Shown in pieces: positions 1 to 7,011 of a stretch of DNA of 18,199 nt. The notes beneath the pieces were generated by a model. The model had not been told where the DNA came from, did not search any database, and was given only the letters and a program-made list of their open reading frames with translations. Origin of the DNA: Saprospiraceae bacterium (GTDB lineage Bacteria; Bacteroidota; Bacteroidia; Chitinophagales; Saprospiraceae). How positions within the stretch are numbered: position 1 is the stretch's first letter; each line of letters starts with the position of its first letter. The stretch covers positions 1-18,199 of the forward strand of contig JABDLW010000401.1 in assembly GCA_013001805.1 (NCBI GenBank), in the 5' to 3' direction. A program made the translations under genes and the position numbers.

Positions 1-102
1 GAAGGAGCCGGGTCCTGTATCGAGTAGGTTATTTACGACAAATGTAGTGGCCCATAGTGGAACGAGTAGTATGGTAAAAATGGCCGTGATGACTTTTTTC
101 AT
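1..102 (-). CDS. secreted protein, N-terminal fragment (beta-helix-type start)
   Basis: This is the first 34 codons of a gene that leaves the window at base 1; the ATG is at 102 on the minus strand. Residues 1-17 form a clear signal peptide: a KK pair followed by the hydrophobic run VITAIFTILLVPLWA. Cleavage probably falls just before TTFVVNN. The mature start carries the pattern T-x-V-V-N-N-x-x-D-T-G-P-G-S-F. This resembles the 'tVtntnDsGpGSLRqAi' opening common in large secreted proteins with a right-handed parallel beta-helix. The beta-helix reading rests on that short motif and is an inference. The rest of the protein cannot be seen. A TAAATTTG box lies 5 bases upstream of the ATG, which would imply an almost leaderless transcript. 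Confidence 0.6.
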   Translation of the reverse strand, partial: MKKVITAIFTILLVPLWATTFVVNNLLDTGPGSF

Positions 103-541
103 CTAACAAATTTATGATGTGATCTTACTGTGTGATCTTCTCTCAAAGCTAGCATCTGTGTTTACTTTTCTACAAAGTACTTGAGCCAATCTGAAGCCAA
201 CGGTGTCCTTGAAAAAAATTTTGTTGGTTTTGAGGCCAGATAGGTGGCTGCAGGCTGTTTAGGATCGGTCCCTGGCGGATGGTGATTTGGTTTTTGCAAT
301 ATGGATGTTGCAGCAAACATTATGCCGTGGTACTGTGATGATCACCAACTAATGGAGACCGGTGGCAGTGGTGACATTCGAAGGGAGATAAGGGTAATTC
401 AAATAAAAAGTGCACCAATCAATGATTCTTACAAACCATTTTCATACCTCTTGGTCTAAAATTTGAAAAAGCACGCTATGAATCTGAAATATTTATCTTG
501 CCGGGCAATTTGAATGAATTTTCATCTTAAAACATCCAATC
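103..541. other. gene-poor stretch of about 440 bases
   Basis: This stretch lies between two divergent genes. No RNA gene or clear terminator is visible. It holds two overlapping small open frames on opposite strands, each 52 codons: 301-459 on plus and 320-162 on minus. Neither is recognisable. The minus frame ends in a plausible amphipathic tail (SDWLKYFVEK), and the plus frame starts MDVAANIMPWYC. The stretch must contain the promoters of both flanking genes, and could also be a decayed gene. Confidence 0.4.
162..320 (-). CDS. possible small ORF, 52 aa, unrecognised
   Basis: An ATG at 320 on the minus strand opens 52 codons ending in TAA at 164-162. The product has a Pro/His-rich middle and an amphipathic C-terminus (SDWLKYFVEK), with no signal peptide or known motif. 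It runs towards the secreted-protein fragment and ends 60 bases before that gene's start. An equally long frame overlaps it on the other strand (301-459), so a chance ORF is quite possible. The call rests only on length and composition. Confidence 0.15.
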   Translation of the reverse strand: MFAATSILQKPNHHPPGTDPKQPAATYLASKPTKFFSRTPLASDWLKYFVEK

Positions 542-892
542 ATGTCACATGTAACTGAATTTAATGCCTACCGGCAAAAGATGAATGATCGCATCCTAAG
601 CACGGACAATAAAGTGCTTAAGCGATTTTTCAGTCTAGACAATCAGGTCTATCAGGAAGGCTCGCTGCCGGTAAAAACCAAAGAATTACTAGGCCTGGTT
701 GCTTCCATGGTGCTACGCTGTGATGATTGTATCAAATATCATCTGGGTACCTGCTTTCAGATCGACGTCAGCACCGAGGAGATCCTGGAAGTTTTTTCCG
801 TAGCCAATATGGTGGGAGGTTCCATTTGCATACCACATACACGAAGGGCTCTGGAGTATTGGGACGAATTGAAAGCGGAATCGGGTATTTGA
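542..892 (+). CDS. AhpD-like / carboxymuconolactone decarboxylase family protein
   Basis: This is a small all-helical protein of 116 aa. It carries the AhpD catalytic signature with exact spacing: Glu48, Cys60, Cys63 and His67 (CDDCIKYH). These match the Glu-x11-Cys-x2-Cys-x3-His arrangement of alkyl hydroperoxidase D. In characterised relatives the CxxC pair performs thiol-based peroxide or disulfide chemistry, with the Glu and His relaying protons. The decarboxylase branch of the superfamily lacks the CxxC, so a redox role is the better guess. The length suits a single-domain member of the CMD family. The start is the first ATG in the frame and has no Shine-Dalgarno. It stands alone upstream of a helicase gene, separated by 173 bases that contain a hairpin, so its physiological partner is not shown by context. 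Confidence 0.85.
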   Translation: MSHVTEFNAYRQKMNDRILSTDNKVLKRFFSLDNQVYQEGSLPVKTKELLGLVASMVLRCDDCIKYHLGTCFQIDVSTEEILEVFSVANMVGGSICIPHTRRALEYWDELKAESGI

Positions 893-932
893 ATGGATTT
901 ATCAATCTCTCCCTGGCGTGCCTTTTCTATAA

Positions 933-974
933 GGGTACCTCCATTTACCATGAATGGGGTTGATAGAGGTACCC
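933..974 (+). terminator. candidate hairpin terminator after the AhpD-like gene
   Basis: A perfect 9-base inverted repeat, GGGTACCTC (933-941) and GAGGTACCC (966-974), starts 41 bases after the stop codon at 892. A second short pairing, CATT/AATG (942-945 with 953-956), sits inside the loop. There is no T-tract directly after the stem; a CTTTTT run follows about 30 bases later. It may be a terminator or a structured 3' end, and the evidence is the symmetry only. Confidence 0.35.
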
Positions 975-1065
975 GTAAATGACTCTGCTCTCATTGTAGC
1001 TTTTTAAGTGGCAATCATCCAAGTCATTCATATGTGATTTTTAAACATATTGTTAACTTAGCTAT

Positions 1066-3351
1066 TTGGCTTTAATTGAGGGTAATTTGGAGTATTTAGA
1101 TGATCTTAATGATGTACAAAGGCAAGCTGTGACTACCACAGATGGACCGGTCATGGTGATAGCCGGACCTGGATCGGGGAAAACAAGAGTGCTTACATAC
1201 CGTATTTCTCACCTCATAGAATCGGGAGTTTATCCGGAACAAATTCTTGCCCTTACTTTTACAAACAAGGCTGCCCGGGAGATGAAGGAGCGTATCGCCA
1301 AGGTAGTAGGTGATCGTGCTCGCCGTTTATGGGCCGGCACATTTCACTCTATTTTTGCCAGAATCTTAAGAGTGGAGGCCGGGCATATTGGCTATCCCTC
1401 AAATTTTACGATTTACGACACGGCTGATAGCCGTAGTCTTTTGACCCGAATCATCAAAGAGATGAATCTTGACAAAAACAATTACAATGTCAATTCAGTC
1501 CGGGCCCGGATATCATCGGCGAAGAGCAACTTAATTACGCCCAGACTCTATGCGCAAGATCAAGATCTATTGGGTGCTGATCGATTTAATAACCGACCGA
1601 TGTTGTATGCCATTTACAACAAATACGTATCGCAGTGCAAGCAGGCCGGGGCGATGGATTTCGATGATCTTTTATACCGTCTTTATGAATTACTCCAGAA
1701 GAATCCAGAAGGTGTTCTGGAAAAATATCGTCAGCGGTTTGCCTATATTTTGGTTGACGAATTTCAAGATACGAATTATCTGCAGTACGCTATCCTAAAG
1801 AAATTGGTTTACTACGAAGAGAGCCCACAGAATATCTGTGTCGTCGGAGATGATGCACAAAGTATATATGCTTTTCGAGGAGCCACGATTGATAACATAT
1901 TAAATTTCAAAAAGGAATTTCCCACATTAAAAACTTTTAAACTCGAACAAAACTATCGATCAACACACTGTATTGTCGAAGCTGCTAATCAAGTCATCCT
2001 CCGAAATAAAAAGCAGATTCAGAAGAAGATATGGACTGATAAAATTGACGCCACCAAAATTAAACTAGTAAAAACAGTCTCCGACAATGAAGAAGGACGC
2101 CGGGTGGCGGATATGATTGTAGAACATAAAAACCGGTATCATGTCCCTAATAAAGAAATTGCTATACTTTATCGCACCAATGCGCAATCCAGAGTATTTG
2201 AAGAACAGTTACGGCGATATAATATTTCATATAAGGTTTTTGGAGGATTATCATTCTACCAAAGAAAGGAAATCAAGGATCTCATTGCTTATCTGCGCCT
2301 GAGCATAAATCCTTATGATGAGGAGGCACTGATGCGTGTGATCAATTATCCCAAAAGAGGTATTGGCAACTCCACTTTAGATACACTGACGCAGTATGCA
2401 GCTGAAAAGGAAATCACCGTCTGGAGAAGCCTGTTGGAATGCCCACTACCTAAAAAGGCAAAGTCAACTCTATCTGCTTTTGCTAAGTTAATTGATGGTT
2501 TTGCTCGGAAGGCAGTTGAGTTGAATGCATTTGAAGCTGCTACACATATTGCCGCCCGGTCGGGTGTGGTTGATGCTTTGCGTGGTGATAATTCGATTGA
2601 GGGCATGTCCCGGTTAGAAAATATCACAGCCCTATTGGATGGCATAAAAGAATTCTGTGAGAATGATGAAGCACTGGCAGACACCGAATTAGAGAATGAC
2701 AGGAGTCTGGCCTCTTATCTGCAAAATATTGCACTGGTAACCGATCTGGACGAAACGAGTGAAGACCGTGACTTTGTAACTTTAATGTCGGTTCATTCCG
2801 CAAAGGGTCTCGAATTTGACAGCATTTTTGTTGCAGGAATGGAGGAGAATATTTTTCCTTCCGTACAGGCGCTCGACGAGAAAGATGGTATTGATGAAGA
2901 AAGGCGACTTTTTTACGTTGCGATCACTCGTGCCCGTAAATACCTCACTCTTAGCTTTGCAGGATCCCGTTACCGGTTTGGAAAAATAGTTTATAACCAA
3001 CCCAGCCGCTTCATTGAGGAAATTTCAGAGGAATTGATGGACAGTGCCATACCTCGTAAACCAATGGCTCAGCCTGTGAGATTACGAGCTGCAGTTAAAG
3101 GCAACTTTAATCAAAAATCCGCCACCGGAACCAGGCCGGTGACCGAAATGCCGTCAGATTTTTTAGCTGCTGCCCCTCATGAAATTGCCGCCGGAATGCG
3201 GGTGCGCCATTTAAGATTTGGCGAGGGCAAGGTATTGAGTATCGACGGATATAATGATGCAAAAGTTGCTACCATCTTCTTTCAAGGTATCGCCAATCCG
3301 CAACGGCGCATAATGTTGAAATTTGCCAAATTACACATTGTTGATTCCTAA
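1066..3351 (+). CDS. UvrD/PcrA-type superfamily 1 DNA helicase
   Basis: This is a 761-aa 3'-5' ATP-dependent helicase acting in the cytoplasm on DNA repair and replication intermediates. All SF1A motifs are visible. The Q-motif is LNDVQRQAV (14-22). Walker A is GPGSGKT (34-40). Walker B is DEFQD (231-235). Motif III is GDDAQSIY (261-268), followed by the motif IV-like QNYRS near 295-299. Motif V is around 571-585 (VHSAKGLEFD). Motif VI is DEERRLFYVAITRAR (610-624). The last 55 or so residues (GMRVRHLRFGEGKV...) match the Tudor-like C-terminal domain that in PcrA/UvrD binds RNA polymerase. Length is normal for PcrA/UvrD, and the absence of nuclease domains excludes AddA/RecB. There is no ATG start: TTG at 1066 is the first possible codon after an in-frame TAA at 1054. 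An alternative TTG at 1087 sits 4 bases after GAGGG. Confidence 0.95.
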   Translation: MALIEGNLEYLDDLNDVQRQAVTTTDGPVMVIAGPGSGKTRVLTYRISHLIESGVYPEQILALTFTNKAAREMKERIAKVVGDRARRLWAGTFHSIFARILRVEAGHIGYPSNFTIYDTADSRSLLTRIIKEMNLDKNNYNVNSVRARISSAKSNLITPRLYAQDQDLLGADRFNNRPMLYAIYNKYVSQCKQAGAMDFDDLLYRLYELLQKNPEGVLEKYRQRFAYILVDEFQDTNYLQYAILKKLVYYEESPQNICVVGDDAQSIYAFRGATIDNILNFKKEFPTLKTFKLEQNYRSTHCIVEAANQVILRNKKQIQKKIWTDKIDATKIKLVKTVSDNEEGRRVADMIVEHKNRYHVPNKEIAILYRTNAQSRVFEEQLRRYNISYKVFGGLSFYQRKEIKDLIAYLRLSINPYDEEALMRVINYPKRGIGNSTLDTLTQYAAEKEITVWRSLLECPLPKKAKSTLSAFAKLIDGFARKAVELNAFEAATHIAARSGVVDALRGDNSIEGMSRLENITALLDGIKEFCENDEALADTELENDRSLASYLQNIALVTDLDETSEDRDFVTLMSVHSAKGLEFDSIFVAGMEENIFPSVQALDEKDGIDEERRLFYVAITRARKYLTLSFAGSRYRFGKIVYNQPSRFIEEISEELMDSAIPRKPMAQPVRLRAAVKGNFNQKSATGTRPVTEMPSDFLAAAPHEIAAGMRVRHLRFGEGKVLSIDGYNDAKVATIFFQGIANPQRRIMLKFAKLHIVDS

Positions 3352-3470
3352 ATCCTGAGGGCGCAGTCTAATGCTTTTTATTATATGAAGGGAAACTCGG
3401 TACTGGCAGTCTCAATCGCCCCTTCACATTATTCATCTAATAGAAAATGTATTTCTCAAGTAGACCTTTT

Positions 3471-3543
3471 TCTTATAATAAGAATGAGCTTATAAGATTT
3501 CACGCTCCGGTTTGCAATGCCCTTGACTTCAATTAAAAGTCAA
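3471..3543. repeat. two AT-rich hairpins between the convergent helicase and cupin genes
   Basis: TCTTATAA (3471-3478) pairs with TTATAAGA (3490-3497) around an 11-base loop. TTGACTT (3523-3529) pairs with AAGTCAA (3537-3543) around a 7-base loop. The second stem includes the TGA stop codon of the cupin gene (3542-3540). The region separates two convergent genes, so both are candidate transcript 3' ends. The stems are weak and lack a clear T-tract on the useful side. A further 7-base inverted repeat, TGAAGGG/CCCTTCA (3386-3392 with 3420-3426), is weaker still. Confidence 0.3.
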
Positions 3544-3905
3544 ATGTTTTCTAATTGATCGCGAGTCAAATTTGAAAGTACATTTCCTGTATTCAGGGTG
3601 CCTGCCGGTTCGAATATCATGACATGGACTTCTGCTCTTGCGACCGGCCGGTGTTCAACACCTTTTGGGACGATATAGAATTCCTGTTCATTTAGGGTAA
3701 TCACCTTATCATGAAACTCTAAATCGAAAGATCCTTTGATAACATAAAACAGTTCGTCTTCGTCATCGTGCTTATGCCAAACAAAAGCACCCTGGAATTT
3801 CACCAATTTAACATGTTGCTTATTTAATTCTCCTACAATCCTGGGATTCCAGTAATCATTAATTAATTTGAATTTCTCGTCAAGATTTACTTTTTCATTA
3901 GTCAT
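3540..3905 (-). CDS. small cupin-domain protein
   Basis: This is a single-domain cupin of 121 aa. The WHKHDDEDELFYVIKG stretch carries the His-x-His and Glu metal ligands of cupin motif 1. VPKGVEHRPVA carries the motif 2 His. It resembles the small cupin_2 proteins often annotated as mannose-6-phosphate-isomerase-like. Substrate and metal cannot be deduced. The ATG at 3905 is chosen because it lies 10 bases after the stop of the upstream epimerase-like gene (TGA at 3918-3916) and begins MTNEKVNLDEKF. An earlier ATG at 3941 would overlap that gene by 26 bases and add a poor sequence. The tight spacing says the two genes are co-transcribed. A hairpin overlaps its stop codon. Confidence 0.85.
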   Translation of the reverse strand: MTNEKVNLDEKFKLINDYWNPRIVGELNKQHVKLVKFQGAFVWHKHDDEDELFYVIKGSFDLEFHDKVITLNEQEFYIVPKGVEHRPVARAEVHVMIFEPAGTLNTGNVLSNLTRDQLENI

Positions 3906-3915
3906 TTCCCGATTA

Positions 3916-4848
3916 TCATGGATTATAATCCGATTCAACAATAGCCTTTATTCCTTCCCGGTAAGGAGTTGCCTTCATGTTAAATCGATTGAAAAATTTG
4001 TCACTATTGAATACGTAGTCGCGGTTATATTGGTACATCATTTCCGGCATTTCCCGCATCACTGGTATAAATAATCCGATCATCTTTACCATCCATTTAG
4101 CGGCAACTTGAGCCCGGGGCTTCAAACCCATCTGGCTGGCAATTGTGTCGATCCATTCTTTGCCGGTAAAGGGATCTGGTGCGGTTGGTAAATGCCAGAT
4201 CTGACCAAAGGCGTCTTTCGTATTACCCAGCATCGCTGTTGCTTTGCCGGCATCGGGAGTGAAGGTAAATGAGTGCTGACAATTTAAAGGTCCCATCCAG
4301 TTTGCTTTCTTGCCCTGGCTTAGGGGTTTAAAAACCGTTTCAGTGAGCATGCTGGTGTTTTGGATGCCTGGCCCATAAAAGTCTGCTGATCTGCCAATTA
4401 AGGCAGTGAGTGATCCATTCTCGACTTTTTCCCATAACATGCTGGCAATAGCAGATCTGACCTGTCCCTTCTTACTGGGTGGGTTGACCGGAGTATCCTC
4501 TGTCATATAATCCAGGTGATTTTGATCATACATGTACATATTGTCAAAAAAGACCAGCCTCGCGTCATGAAGCATACAGGCCTCGATCACATTTGACATA
4601 CAAGATGGCCAGTGAGTTTGCCAAAATTTGAGATTGTAAGGGAAACCTACCGTCAGATAAACAACCTCAGATCCCTTTACCGCAGTAAACAGTGCTTCTT
4701 TATTGAGCAGATCAGCTGAGACTAATTCATCGGTTGGATTGATCGCGGAGGGATTTCTGCTTACCAGCCGAATCCGATCGGTGTAGCTAGCTAATGATCG
4801 GGCTAATTCGTTGCCAATTGCTCCGCCAGCTCCTAAAATGGTTTGCAT
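3916..4848 (-). CDS. NAD(P)-binding epimerase-like protein (atypical SDR)
   Basis: This is a 310-aa Rossmann-fold protein. The dinucleotide-binding motif GAGGAIG is at residues 6-12. A basic patch (RLVSRNP, about 27-33) follows the second strand and could favour NADP. The RSADFYGPG segment (153-161) is typical of NAD-dependent epimerase/dehydratase relatives. The classical SDR active site YxxxK is not evident: the expected region reads DNMYMYDQ (102-109) and the downstream Lys is unclear. It is therefore better regarded as an atypical SDR of unknown substrate. No signal peptide is seen, so it should be cytoplasmic. It is first in an operon with the cupin gene, and a joint role on a sugar or small carbonyl compound is possible but not demonstrated. 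A near-match -7 box (TATCTTTA) lies upstream. Confidence 0.85.
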   Translation of the reverse strand: MQTILGAGGAIGNELARSLASYTDRIRLVSRNPSAINPTDELVSADLLNKEALFTAVKGSEVVYLTVGFPYNLKFWQTHWPSCMSNVIEACMLHDARLVFFDNMYMYDQNHLDYMTEDTPVNPPSKKGQVRSAIASMLWEKVENGSLTALIGRSADFYGPGIQNTSMLTETVFKPLSQGKKANWMGPLNCQHSFTFTPDAGKATAMLGNTKDAFGQIWHLPTAPDPFTGKEWIDTIASQMGLKPRAQVAAKWMVKMIGLFIPVMREMPEMMYQYNRDYVFNSDKFFNRFNMKATPYREGIKAIVESDYNP

Positions 4849-5035
4849 GAGGTTTTATTTTACGATAAAGATATAAATGCCTTCTGAAAGGACAGCTTCC
4901 CAGAGTATTGACGTTAGACCAGAAAAATAAAAGAGAAAATTAAGACATGCAAAATGTCACTTTCTAAGATCTGAATGGGATACATCGACGCAACAAGCAA
5001 TTTGGTCGATTGGCAACCCATTTATGAAACTGATC

Positions 5036-5073
5036 GGTTGTCCTCTGATGTTTGAATTTGTAAATCAGCAACC
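5036..5073 (+). promoter_or_regulatory. candidate leader hairpin ending 2 bases before a start codon
   Basis: GGTTG (5036-5040) and CTGAT (5045-5049), split by a 4-base bulge, pair with ATCAG (5064-5068) and CAACC (5069-5073). The structure would end two bases before the ATG at 5076 and could limit ribosome access. The pairing is short and bulged, so confidence is low. Confidence 0.2.
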
Positions 5074-5075
5074 AA

Positions 5076-5372
5076 ATGAAATCAAACAACCATTTGCTCC
5101 TTTATGGCATTATATCCTTCCTCATCGTAATTGCCGGCTGCGCCTCCCCCGAGCCCATTGATCCTTGCTTAAATCCAAATGATGAACAGGGCTTCCTTTT
5201 TGGTCTGATTCATGGGTTTTTAGCTCCACTCACCTTTATCATATCACTTTTTTCTGATGATGTGACCATGTATGCCGTGAATAATAATGAAACCTGGTAC
5301 AATCTTGGTTTCCTTTTAGGAATAGGCGGATTTAGTGGAGGAATTTTTAAGGGATCACGGAGAAAAAGATAG
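5076..5372 (+). CDS. small membrane lipoprotein, uncharacterised family
   Basis: This is a 98-aa protein. An N-terminal hydrophobic segment ends in the lipobox IAGC, with the lipidated Cys at 22. Mature residues start ASPEPIDPC. Two more hydrophobic segments follow: FGLIHGFLAPLTFIISLF around residues 42-59, and LGFLLGIGGFSGGIF near the C-terminus. These are linked by a short soluble stretch containing YAVNNNETWYNLG. The C-terminus is basic (KGSRRKR). The motif series 'GLxHGFxAPxTFIxSLFSDxxxxYxVNNNxxWYxxGFLLGxG' is, as far as I recall, a widely conserved small family without known function. The repeated Gly-rich hydrophobic segments suggest insertion in a membrane rather than a soluble lipoprotein. 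No operon partner is evident; a hairpin lies 20 bases downstream. Confidence 0.75.
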   Translation: MKSNNHLLLYGIISFLIVIAGCASPEPIDPCLNPNDEQGFLFGLIHGFLAPLTFIISLFSDDVTMYAVNNNETWYNLGFLLGIGGFSGGIFKGSRRKR

Positions 5373-5392
5373 CGGCCGAAGACCATTTATCT

Positions 5393-5412
5393 TGCTTTTT
5401 CGAAAAAAAGCA
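5393..5412 (+). terminator. candidate hairpin after the small lipoprotein gene
   Basis: A perfect 8-base stem, TGCTTTTT (5393-5400) with AAAAAGCA (5405-5412), encloses a CGAA tetraloop. It starts 20 bases after the stop. It lacks a T-tract after the 3' arm, so a terminator role is tentative. Confidence 0.35.
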
Positions 5413-5498
5413 TCCATCCAACGCCTTTTAACAAATTCGTGACTAAATAGCTTGTCAAGTAGCACCTAGTGCTTATTATTGATCTGGTTGTAACATCG

Positions 5499-5522
5499 GT
5501 TCATTATTTGCGCATAATGAAC
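5499..5522. promoter_or_regulatory. 24-bp dyad upstream of the DinB-family gene, possible operator
   Basis: GTTCATTAT (5499-5507) and ATAATGAAC (5514-5522) form a perfect 9-base inverted repeat around TTGCGC. The centre lies about 41 bases upstream of the ATG at 5552, where a repressor site or promoter-proximal operator would be expected. It could alternatively be a hairpin in the leader. A smaller palindrome, AGCAC-CTA-GTGCT, sits at 5461-5473. Confidence 0.4.
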
Positions 5523-5551
5523 TAACTTCAGGATCAGAAAACGATCTAGTC

Positions 5552-6022
5552 ATGATGCAAATACTCTCTACTTTTGAGCAGAATAGAAAGAATATAATTG
5601 GTCTTTTGCAAAATCACGGTTTGGGCCAGGTAAATTCAATCCCTAGTGGATGTCACAATAACCTGATCTGGAATGCTGGTCATCTTCTCGTGTCTCAGCA
5701 GTTTCTGCTTTATCACTTCTCTAGCCTCCCCATGCCGGAGTTTGTGCAGCAACTGGCCCCAAAATATGGTTCTGGTACGACTCCAGATGGCAACGCCAGC
5801 CAAAGTGAACTAGATATGATCATTAGTCAACTCAATCTTACTGCCAAGCAAGTTATAAAAGACTTTAATGACGGGCTTTTTAGTACCTACAAGTCTTATA
5901 CTTCGGAATATTTTGGAATTACCATGAATAATATTGAGCAAGCAATTTACTTTAATACTTATCACGAGGCATTTCATTTTGGATTTATGAGTGCAATTAA
6001 GGTTTACCTGAAACAAGACTAA
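5552..6022 (+). CDS. DinB-like (DinB/YfiT superfamily) metal-binding protein
   Basis: This is a 156-aa four-helix-bundle protein. The three metal-binding His residues of the DinB/YfiT fold are in place: His44 in the W-N-A-G-H motif, and His138 and His142 in the H-E-A-F-H motif. Known members are thiol-dependent S-transferases (bacillithiol, mycothiol) or uncharacterised stress proteins. The partner thiol cannot be told from sequence. There is no signal peptide, so it is cytoplasmic. The gene opens with two ATG codons (5552 and 5555) and either may be used; there is no Shine-Dalgarno. It stands alone, with a dyad upstream and a convergent oxygenase gene downstream. Confidence 0.85.
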   Translation: MMQILSTFEQNRKNIIGLLQNHGLGQVNSIPSGCHNNLIWNAGHLLVSQQFLLYHFSSLPMPEFVQQLAPKYGSGTTPDGNASQSELDMIISQLNLTAKQVIKDFNDGLFSTYKSYTSEYFGITMNNIEQAIYFNTYHEAFHFGFMSAIKVYLKQD

Positions 6023-6125
6023 TCGTATCTAAAAAACAAGATGAATTTTTCATGAAATATTTATAAGCATAAAATGTCATGATCGATCGACAACTAATTC
6101 ACCGATGTCTGAAATAGCGTTTATT

Positions 6126-6752
6126 TTAGACGCACTTTAGCCAACCGGCAATGCTTATCCTGCTGCGATTAAATGATGCATGTACTTCATGTTCTGTTGC
6201 ATCACTCCTAAAAAACACGAGCCTTCCACTATTGGGAAAAATGTTTTGTTCTTCCCCATTGTCAAGGTATAAGGTAAGGTGCCCTCCATCTTCGATTTTC
6301 CAGTCCGCATTTAAGTACAGGACCAGTGAAAATTTTCTTCCTTTGTCACTTTGAAACTGATCCAGATGCCTCTTGTAAAAACTACCCGAGGCATAACTTG
6401 CATAGTGAAATTCCAGATCATTTAAACCCGTATAGCAGGTTTCATTTAGATAAGATATAAATCGACTTATTTTTTCCAGAAATAGCCGCTCAAAAGAATC
6501 GATGGAATCATTTTCAATCCACTTGATCAGATCACCTCTCACTAAAGTATTTTTCTTATGATCAAATTTGCGACCTATTCCTGCTGGGTTCATGTTTCCC
6601 AAGTTCAAGTGGTGAAAAAGATTTTGTTGCAATCCCCTCAATATTGGTGGCTGAAGAAAATGGTCGCTAACACCATATTGTCTGTTTAACAGGCCTTCAA
6701 TTAAGGCTTCAAATTCAACCTGCTCCAACCCACTCACGACTTCCCTGCTCAT
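6126..6752 (-). CDS. 2-oxoglutarate/Fe(II)-dependent oxygenase, prolyl 4-hydroxylase type
   Basis: This is a 208-aa protein whose C-terminal half is a double-stranded beta-helix of the P4Hc class. The Fe(II) ligands are visible as His129-x-Asp131 (RHLDQF) and His188 (TEHEV). Arg198, ten residues later (NRSRISIAGWL), is the expected 2-oxoglutarate carboxylate ligand. YLN and DGGHLTLY are also typical core segments. The N-terminal 100 residues are family-specific helices. Relatives hydroxylate proline or other residues in proteins, or small substrates; nothing here defines the target. There is no export signal. The gene is convergent with the DinB-like gene and transcribed in the same direction as the deacetylase-like gene, from which it is separated by about 260 bases, so it is probably an independent unit. 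Confidence 0.88.
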   Translation of the reverse strand: MSREVVSGLEQVEFEALIEGLLNRQYGVSDHFLQPPILRGLQQNLFHHLNLGNMNPAGIGRKFDHKKNTLVRGDLIKWIENDSIDSFERLFLEKISRFISYLNETCYTGLNDLEFHYASYASGSFYKRHLDQFQSDKGRKFSLVLYLNADWKIEDGGHLTLYLDNGEEQNIFPNSGRLVFFRSDATEHEVHASFNRSRISIAGWLKCV

Positions 6753-7011
6753 CTCTTATAGCCTTAACTGTTTTTCTAAGTCAAGTGGGCGCGAAGATAC
6801 ATCTAAAGTGGACAGGCTGCCATCTTTTTAGTCGATTGGAAAAATGCAAGAGATTGATCTGTAAAAGGCAGACCATAAAGATGCATTTGGAGCTAGTCAC
6901 ACTATTTGTATAATTCTTCTGTCGACTTCTATGGCTGAGTCTTCTATACTGATTTACTCGTAAAGTGGGGATTTTAAGGTGTAGGGTAAATTAGGATTAT
7001 CACTACTCCCT

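Noticed and set aside
727..963. Open frame of 78 aa overlapping the AhpD-like gene
   Set aside because: It lies in another frame of a gene with a complete catalytic signature and has no motif of its own.
3386..3426. TGAAGGG/CCCTTCA inverted repeat after the helicase
   Set aside because: The 27-base loop and lack of a T-tract make it weak; kept only as a side note.
3906..3941. Upstream ATG extending the cupin by 12 residues
   Set aside because: It overlaps the upstream gene by 26 bases and adds residues unlike the family, whereas ATG at 3905 follows the stop by 10 bases.
6151..6354. Plus-strand frame inside the oxygenase gene
   Set aside because: It is antisense to conserved Fe(II)-binding sequence; no start context or recognisable product.
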